Source of the DNA: an uncultured Lentisphaerota bacterium
GTDB lineage: Bacteria > Verrucomicrobiota > Lentisphaeria > Oligosphaerales > CAITYL01
DNA: 38,669 bases
Assembly (NCBI GenBank): GCA_903896595.1
Contig: CAITYL010000310.1
Location: 1 to 38,669 of the forward strand
Direction of reading: 5' to 3'
The position numbers were made by a program, and so were the translations under genes. This document shows, piece by piece, positions 34,021-38,669 of the stretch (the stretch's first letter is position 1; every line of letters starts with the position of its first letter). Below the pieces are notes generated by a model. That model ran no database searches and had not been told where the DNA came from. It saw only the letters and a list, made by a program, of their open reading frames with translations.

Positions 34021-35106
34021 TCATTTGAGGATCAACCGCAGCAGGCCGCGGTCTCCGACGCGTTCGAAGGTGAAGTCTTGAACATAATTGAGGATAAGGG
34101 ACATGCGCAGCCCGTCGGGCTCGTCGGACGTCTCCAGCGGGTTTCCCGCCAGGCCGGCGCTGTCGACGCGCAGTTCCAGGCGGCCCTGCTTCTCGGACCA
34201 GGCCACGATAAAATCAAGGTCGGCAAAACCGGGTTGCGCCACGTGGAGGCCGATGAGCTCCTCGGCGAGCAACTGCACGGTGTGGGCGGTCCGGGCCGGC
34301 AGCACATGCTTTTCGCAGAACTCATCGATCTTTCCGAACAGGGCGTACAGGTCGAAGCCCGCCCCGGTGACGTGGAAGGAGAGGCTGCGCACCCGGCCAA
34401 TGAAATCCCGTGTCCGCTCCCGCTTCGGCGACTCGAAGATGACTGCGGGCGGGCCCTCTTCGTAGATCACTCCCTGGTCCAGATAGAGCACCCGGGTGGA
34501 CACGTCGCGGGCGAACGCCATCTCATGGGTCACGATGACCATGGTCATGCCCTGCCGGGCCAGGCGCCGGATCACGGCGAGCACTTCGCCCACCATGGTC
34601 GGATCCAGCGCGGAGGTCGGCTCGTCAAACAGGATGACTTCCGGATCCATGGCCAGGCAGCGCGCGATGGCCGCGCGCTGCTGCTGGCCGCCGGACAATT
34701 CGGCGGGCAGGCTGCCGGCCTTCTCCACGAGCCCCACCATCCGGAGCAGTTCCAGCGCCCGGGTTTCGGCGGCCGCGCGGCCGACCCGCAACAGCTTGAC
34801 TGGCCCCAGGGTGAGATTTTCAAGCACGGTCAGGTGGTGGAAGAGATTGAAGGACTGGAACACCATGCCCACCCGGCGCCGCAGTGCGGGCACATCGGCG
34901 CGCGGATCCAGGATGTTGATCCCGTCGATCTCGATCTTCCCCCCGGACGGGCAATCAAGCCGGTTCAGGCAACGCAGCAGCGTGCTCTTGCCCGTCCCCG
35001 AAGGCCCGATGATGGAGATGATGTCACCCTTGGCAATGGTCGCGTTGACGTCCGTGAGCACGTCCAGGGAACCGAATTTATGGGTGAGGTGTTCAATGCG
35101 GATCAT
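34021..35106 (-). CDS. Polar amino acid ABC transporter ATPase with C-terminal kinase-like ATPase domain
   Basis: Cytoplasmic ATPase energising the transporter, of GlnQ/HisP type. Walker A is GPSGTGKST (34-42), the signature LSGGQQQR (137-144) and Walker [14 protein letters not shown] (158-169), followed by the H-loop in MVIVTHEM. The usual protein ends near residue 240. This one has about 120 more residues: [20 protein letters not shown], then [34 protein letters not shown] and a final [17 protein letters not shown] strand pair. This resembles an RsbW/HATPase_c-type fold, with an N-box-like [10 protein letters not shown], but a complete ATP site is not evident. The ATG overlaps the permease stop (ATGA). 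The substrate is not determinable. Confidence 0.9.
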   Translation of the reverse strand: MIRIEHLTHKFGSLDVLTDVNATIAKGDIISIIGPSGTGKSTLLRCLNRLDCPSGGKIEIDGINILDPRADVPALRRRVGMVFQSFNLFHHLTVLENLTLGPVKLLRVGRAAAETRALELLRMVGLVEKAGSLPAELSGGQQQRAAIARCLAMDPEVILFDEPTSALDPTMVGEVLAVIRRLARQGMTMVIVTHEMAFARDVSTRVLYLDQGVIYEEGPPAVIFESPKRERTRDFIGRVRSLSFHVTGAGFDLYALFGKIDEFCEKHVLPARTAHTVQLLAEELIGLHVAQPGFADLDFIVAWSEKQGRLELRVDSAGLAGNPLETSDEPDGLRMSLILNYVQDFTFERVGDRGLLRLILK

Positions 35107-35954
35107 GTCGCTACCGCCCCCTTTCGGCGCGCCATCGGATCTGTCCGCCGTTCGAGGTGGTCGAGCGCGAGCCCCAGCACCCAGGTCGCGGTGAAATAGA
35201 TGACCGCGACCATGACCAGGGGAAAGAAGGCATCAAAGGTCCGGCTGCGGATGATGTCGCTGGCCTTGGTCAGATCCTCCACGCCGATGTAGCCGACCAC
35301 CGAGGTGGCCTTGAACATCGAGATGAATTCGCCGCGGTAGACCGGGAGGATGCGCCGGGCGGCCTGGGGCATGACGATGTGAAAAAAGACCTGCGCCCTG
35401 GAAAACCCCAAAGCGGTGCCCGCTTCGGCCTGCCCCCGGTCAACGCCTTCGATGCCGGTGCGGAAGATTTCCGCGACATAGGCGCCGAAGTTCAACCCAA
35501 AGGCAATGACCGCGACCAAGACCGGATTGATGTTCACCGAAGCGAACACGACATAATAGGTCAGCATCAGGATGACGAGCACCGGCGTGCCGCGCACGAT
35601 CGAGATGTAGGTCGCGGCAACCGCCTTGGGCAGGCGGTGCCGAGACATGCGCATCCGGCAGGTAATCCCGCCAATGAGGGTACCCAGGGCCGTCGCCAGC
35701 ACCGAGATGATCACGGTGGTCCACAGGCCGTTCAGAATGAGACGCCAGCGGCTTTCGACCAGGATGTTCTGCCGGAAGCTTTCCCCGGTGCGGCCCAGAA
35801 ATGACGCCGGTCGCACGTCAGCGGCGGCGGCAATGTTGGACGCCGGCACGGTTTCCCGGGCTGCGGGGGCTTCGGCGGGCGCGGTGGCGGCCACTGCCGG
35901 GTGGGCCAGCGCCGTCATCATCAACAGAAGAACGGCGATGATCGATTGGACCAT
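35103..35954 (-). CDS. Polar amino acid ABC transporter permease
   Basis: Inner-membrane permease of 283 residues, HisM/GlnP type. It is unusual in beginning with a signal peptide ([20 protein letters not shown]) and an Ala/Pro-rich linker of about 30 residues before [20 protein letters not shown]. The permease core follows: [34 protein letters not shown] and the conserved cytoplasmic loop [20 protein letters not shown] then [17 protein letters not shown], which contacts the ATPase. In some relatives a binding protein is fused ahead of such a permease, so this start may be what is left of a fused form whose binding domain is now separate (33170-33955). The start has no clear ribosome site. 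It heads the operon and overlaps the ATPase gene by four bases. Confidence 0.88.
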   Translation of the reverse strand: MVQSIIAVLLLMMTALAHPAVAATAPAEAPAARETVPASNIAAAADVRPASFLGRTGESFRQNILVESRWRLILNGLWTTVIISVLATALGTLIGGITCRMRMSRHRLPKAVAATYISIVRGTPVLVILMLTYYVVFASVNINPVLVAVIAFGLNFGAYVAEIFRTGIEGVDRGQAEAGTALGFSRAQVFFHIVMPQAARRILPVYRGEFISMFKATSVVGYIGVEDLTKASDIIRSRTFDAFFPLVMVAVIYFTATWVLGLALDHLERRTDPMARRKGAVAT

Positions 35955-36078
35955 GAGTTTTTGTCCGCGCGCCGTTGTTGGTGCTATGAAGGCAATCTAC
36001 TTGACCGCCAAGATGCAAGACAGGCAATATACGACGGCGTTTCGGGCGGCGCAATCCCCCCCCCATTGGGTGCATGAT

Positions 36079-36270
36079 TGTTTTGTCTGGACGATGTTGG
36101 GAACCCCCTTTTGAGGAAAGGCGGTTCCCAAACCCTCCGTCAAACCTGTTTGTGCCTTTTGCGGATTCCGCAGGCCGCCTCGGTGTCCCTGTCGTGATTT
36201 GTTGCGCGCAAGCGGCCTGCGGAATCCGCAAAGGGAGCACCCTTTTTCAAAAGGGTGGCCCCAATATCAC
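36079..36270. repeat. Family A repeat, full length, overlapping the recQ stop
   Basis: End 1 (TTGGGAACCCCCTTTTGAG, CTCCGTCAAACCTGTTTG), central hairpin arms (GCGGATTCCGCAGGCCGC near 36161 and GCGGCCTGCGGAATCCGC near 36213), and end 2 (CAAAAGGGTGGCCCCAATATC). The last bases of end 2 contain the recQ stop codon (36267-36269). It fills the gap between the permease gene and recQ. Confidence 0.9.
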
Positions 36271-38474
36271 GGCGCCGTGGTGGTTTGGGTGGCGCGCCAG
36301 AGGTGGAGCTGGCCGTAGTCGACGTCGTCGCCGAGGCGTTCCTTGACCGCTTTGAGGCCGGCGGCGGGCGGGGTTTCGGCGAAAGCGGCGGTCAGGCGGG
36401 CGGCGAGCGCCGGGGGAATGAGGCGGTCCAGTTCCAGGTCGGCGCCATTGAGCACGGCGCGGGTCAGGTGCTGGTAAATGGTGCCGGGAGTGAGTTTGCG
36501 GAGACGGGCGATGGCGGGCACGTCCATGCCATCTTGGAAGAGGCGCAGCGATTCCTCGGCGGTGTCATTGAGCGCGGCGTCCGCGGGGATGGCGGGGGGC
36601 GGGGGCGTCCAGCTGGCGGCGGGGAAATCCTGTTGCGGATGGCTTTCCAGAAATTCCGCAATGGCGGTGGTAAAGGGGTCTGCAAACTCGGCCAGTTTCT
36701 GGCGGCCGACCCCGGGAATGCGGCCGAAGGCGTCGTCGGTGACCGGATAGACGCGGGCCATTTCGCGGAGAGTGGCGTCGGAGAAGATGACGTAGGCGGG
36801 GACATTGCGCGCGTCGGCCAGTTGCCGGCGCAGAGTGCGGAGGGTGTCGAAGAGCGCCTCGTCGCAGGCGATTTCGCCGGCCCGGTGGCGGCGGCCCTCG
36901 CCGGCGGCGGGGGCGGCGGGAATGAGCGGCCGGGTGAGGGTGACCGGGCGGCGTTCGCGCAGGGTGTTCAGGCCGGTGGCGGTCAGGGCGAGGGTGCCGA
37001 ACGCATCGGCGCTCTGTTCCAGCAGGCCGAGGCGGACGAGTTCGCGGCCGGCGGCCTGCCACTGGGGGCGGGGCAGGTCGTCGCCGATGCCGTAGGTGGA
37101 GAGGCGGTCGTGGTTCCAACGGCGGATCTTGTCGGTGTCGGCGCCGGTGAGCACTTCGACGATGTGGTTGAGGCCGACGCTGAAATTGGGTGAGGCCTCG
37201 CGGAGGCGGTAGACACAGGAGAGCAGTTTTTGGGCGGCCAGGGTGCCGTCATAGGTTTCGCGGGGGGACAGGCAGTTGTCGCAGCCGTCGCAGGCGGCCG
37301 CCGCGCCGGTCTCGCCGAAATAGCGCAGGAGATGGGACCGGCGGCAGCCGTTTTCCTCGGCATAGGCGACGATCTGGCGGAGCTGGTCGCGGGCGACCTG
37401 CTGCTCCTGGGGGTCGGGCTTGTCGGCGATGAACTGCATGATCTTGGCGGCGTCGCCGGGACTGAAAAGGAGCAGGCAGTCGGCGGGCAGGCCGTCACGG
37501 CCGGCCCGGCCGGTTTCCTGGTAATAGCCCTCGACGTTCTTGGGCAGGTCATAGTGGACGACGAAGCGGACGTTGGACTTGTTGATGCCCATGCCGAAGG
37601 CGATGGTGGCGCAAATGACGCGGGCCTCGTCGCGGAGGAAGGCGTCCTGGTTGGCGGCGCGGACGTCGGGTTCGAGGCCGGCGTGGTAGGGGCGGCCGGG
37701 AATGCCGTCGAGGACCAGGCGGCGGGCGATGTCCTCGGTGGCCTTGCGGCTCTGGCAGTAGACGATGCCGGCGTCCTGGGGGCGTTCGCGGAGGAAGGCC
37801 AGGAGCTGGGCGTAAGGCTTGCTCTTGGGCAGGACGCGGTAGGTGAGGTTGGGGCGGTTGAAGCTGGCGACGTAGCAGGCCGGGTCGCGCAGACGCAGCT
37901 GGCGGACAATGTCGCCGCGGACGCGTTCGGTGGCGGTGGCGGTGAGGGCCATGACCGGGAGTTCGGGAAAGCGGTCGCGCAGTTCCTGGAGCCGGCGGTA
38001 TTCGGGGCGGAAGTCGTGCCCCCATTCGCTGATGCAGTGCGCCTCATCGACGGCGATCAGCCGCGGGCGCCAGCCGGCCAGGGCGTCGAAGAAGCCCGGC
38101 TGCATCAGCCGTTCGGGGGCGACGTAGAGCAGGCGGTAGCGGCCGGCGGCGAGATCGCGGGTGCGCTCGTAAACGCCGTCGAGGTCGAGCGAGGAATTGA
38201 GGAAGGTGGCGGGCACGCCGGCGGCGGTGAGGGCGTCGACCTGGTCCTTCATCAGGGCGATGAGCGGGGAGACAACAATGGTCAGGCCGTCGGCATGCAC
38301 CAGGGCCGGGAGCTGGTAGCAGAGTGACTTGCCGCCGCCGGTGGGCAGCAGCGCGAAGACGTCGCGGCCGGCCAGGGCGTCGCGGATGATCGCCTCCTGC
38401 AAGGGGCGGAAGGAGTCAAAACCGAAGACCTGCCGGAGCAGGACGGACAGATTGGGGGCGGAAGGCGCGGGCAT
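36267..38474 (-). CDS. recQ: ATP-dependent DNA helicase RecQ
   Basis: 3'-5' DNA helicase for recombinational repair and replication-fork maintenance. From ATG 38474 it has 735 residues: Walker A LLPTGGGKSLCYQLP (Lys at 49), DEAH box AVDEAHCISEWGHDF (143-146), motif VI QETGRAGRDGLP, and the RQC zinc region CDGCDNC. An HRDC domain follows (LRRQLADARNVPAYVIFSDA, then IPGVGRQKL), and the C-terminus is a helix-turn-helix-like segment (ESLRLFQDGMDVPAIARLRK). An ATG ten codons upstream (38504) is possible, but a -10 element sits between the two, so the later ATG is preferred. Downstream, the family A repeat overlaps the stop codon. Upstream is a long 8-bp repeat. Confidence 0.96.
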   Translation of the reverse strand: MPAPSAPNLSVLLRQVFGFDSFRPLQEAIIRDALAGRDVFALLPTGGGKSLCYQLPALVHADGLTIVVSPLIALMKDQVDALTAAGVPATFLNSSLDLDGVYERTRDLAAGRYRLLYVAPERLMQPGFFDALAGWRPRLIAVDEAHCISEWGHDFRPEYRRLQELRDRFPELPVMALTATATERVRGDIVRQLRLRDPACYVASFNRPNLTYRVLPKSKPYAQLLAFLRERPQDAGIVYCQSRKATEDIARRLVLDGIPGRPYHAGLEPDVRAANQDAFLRDEARVICATIAFGMGINKSNVRFVVHYDLPKNVEGYYQETGRAGRDGLPADCLLLFSPGDAAKIMQFIADKPDPQEQQVARDQLRQIVAYAEENGCRRSHLLRYFGETGAAAACDGCDNCLSPRETYDGTLAAQKLLSCVYRLREASPNFSVGLNHIVEVLTGADTDKIRRWNHDRLSTYGIGDDLPRPQWQAAGRELVRLGLLEQSADAFGTLALTATGLNTLRERRPVTLTRPLIPAAPAAGEGRRHRAGEIACDEALFDTLRTLRRQLADARNVPAYVIFSDATLREMARVYPVTDDAFGRIPGVGRQKLAEFADPFTTAIAEFLESHPQQDFPAASWTPPPPAIPADAALNDTAEESLRLFQDGMDVPAIARLRKLTPGTIYQHLTRAVLNGADLELDRLIPPALAARLTAAFAETPPAAGLKAVKERLGDDVDYGQLHLWRATQTTTAP

Positions 38475-38481
38475 AAACGAC

Positions 38482-38509
38482 AGTATACAATCATTTGTTA
38501 GCATTGCAA
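38482..38509 (-). promoter_or_regulatory. Candidate recQ promoter, leaderless
   Basis: On the minus strand TTGCAA (38504-38509) and TATACT (38482-38487) lie 16 bases apart. The expected transcription start is at or one base before the ATG at 38474, which has no ribosome-binding site, implying a leaderless mRNA. Confidence 0.5.
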
Positions 38510-38511
38510 GC

Positions 38512-38669
38512 GGAGTGGTTGAGTGGTTGGGTGGTTGGGTGGTTGGGTGGTTGGGAGGTTGAGGGGTTGAGGGGTTGGGAGGTTGAGTGGTTGGGTGGTT
38601 GTTTGGTTGGGTGGTTGGGTGGTTGAGTGTTTGGGTGGTTGGGTGGTTGGGCGGTTGGGTGGTTGGGCG
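38512..38669 (-). repeat. 8-bp CCCAACCG-type tandem repeat upstream of recQ
   Basis: On the plus strand about 20 units of GGTTGGGT with variants GGTTGAGG, GGTTGGGA, GGTTGTTT and GGTTGGGC, running off the window end. On the recQ sense strand it is the same CCCAACC-type array as at 6246 and 16366. The plus strand is a regular G-run array able to form G-quadruplexes. Confidence 0.9.

Overview
The window is GC-rich and compact. It reads as chromosomal DNA of a Gram-negative bacterium: there is an LptD-like outer-membrane protein, an ExbB/ExbD pair, lipoproteins and MurD. The combination of a full three-domain NifU, a divergent K+-independent membrane pyrophosphatase, a four-helix-bundle suffix protein and very abundant intergenic repeats suggests the PVC group (Kiritimatiellota, Lentisphaerota or Verrucomicrobiota). 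That placement is inference; no rRNA gene is present to confirm it. No tRNA, rRNA, CRISPR array or transposase gene was recognised.

Layout. 1-6 kb: rnc (minus), pgi (minus) and a divergent lptD-like gene (plus). 6-10 kb: single plus-strand genes for a DegT-type sugar aminotransferase, trpS and nifU, each separated by repeat blocks. 10-14.6 kb: a tight minus-strand operon running AI-2E-type permease, YdjY-domain protein, murD, LysM lipoprotein, with ATGA overlaps and a double terminator. 14.7-15.1 kb: a toxin-antitoxin remnant whose toxin has lost its middle. 15.1-22.5 kb: plus-strand aldo/keto reductase with ferredoxin-like tail, larC, a GH94-like protein, a Gfo/Idh/MocA dehydrogenase and a xylose-isomerase-like TIM barrel; the last three look like a carbohydrate set. 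22.9-25 kb: a secreted DUF4412-like protein, ExbB and ExbD. 25.5-31 kb (minus): GDYXXLXY protein, DUF2157 membrane protein and hppA. 31.2-33.1 kb: a repeat-rich accessory patch with a four-helix-bundle gene, an orphan ORF and a truncated Vsr-like nuclease. 33.2-36 kb (minus): a polar amino-acid-type ABC transporter (permease, ATPase, binding protein). 36.3-38.5 kb (minus): recQ.

The most unusual content is between the genes. Almost every intergenic gap is filled by one or more repeat families. There are two composite palindromic element families (called A and R1 here), several smaller hairpin families (C to F), a probable nested insertion with a 13-bp target duplication, and many blocks of 7- to 10-bp tandem repeats of unrelated sequence. 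Several of the tandem blocks pair with a downstream reverse-complement block to form long hairpins. An 8-bp repeat of CCCAACCG type lies directly upstream of three unrelated genes, always in the same orientation relative to the gene. A 9-bp repeat (TTAGGTCCT type) flanks the four-helix-bundle gene, lies in its leader behind a perfect consensus promoter, and supplies its stop codon.

Protein-level oddities are a binding protein whose two lobes are in swapped order, an ABC ATPase with an extra C-terminal kinase-like ATPase domain, a permease that keeps a signal peptide, a pyrophosphatase lacking the usual KxE motif, and a GH94-like protein lacking the usual Asp in its GDWND motif.
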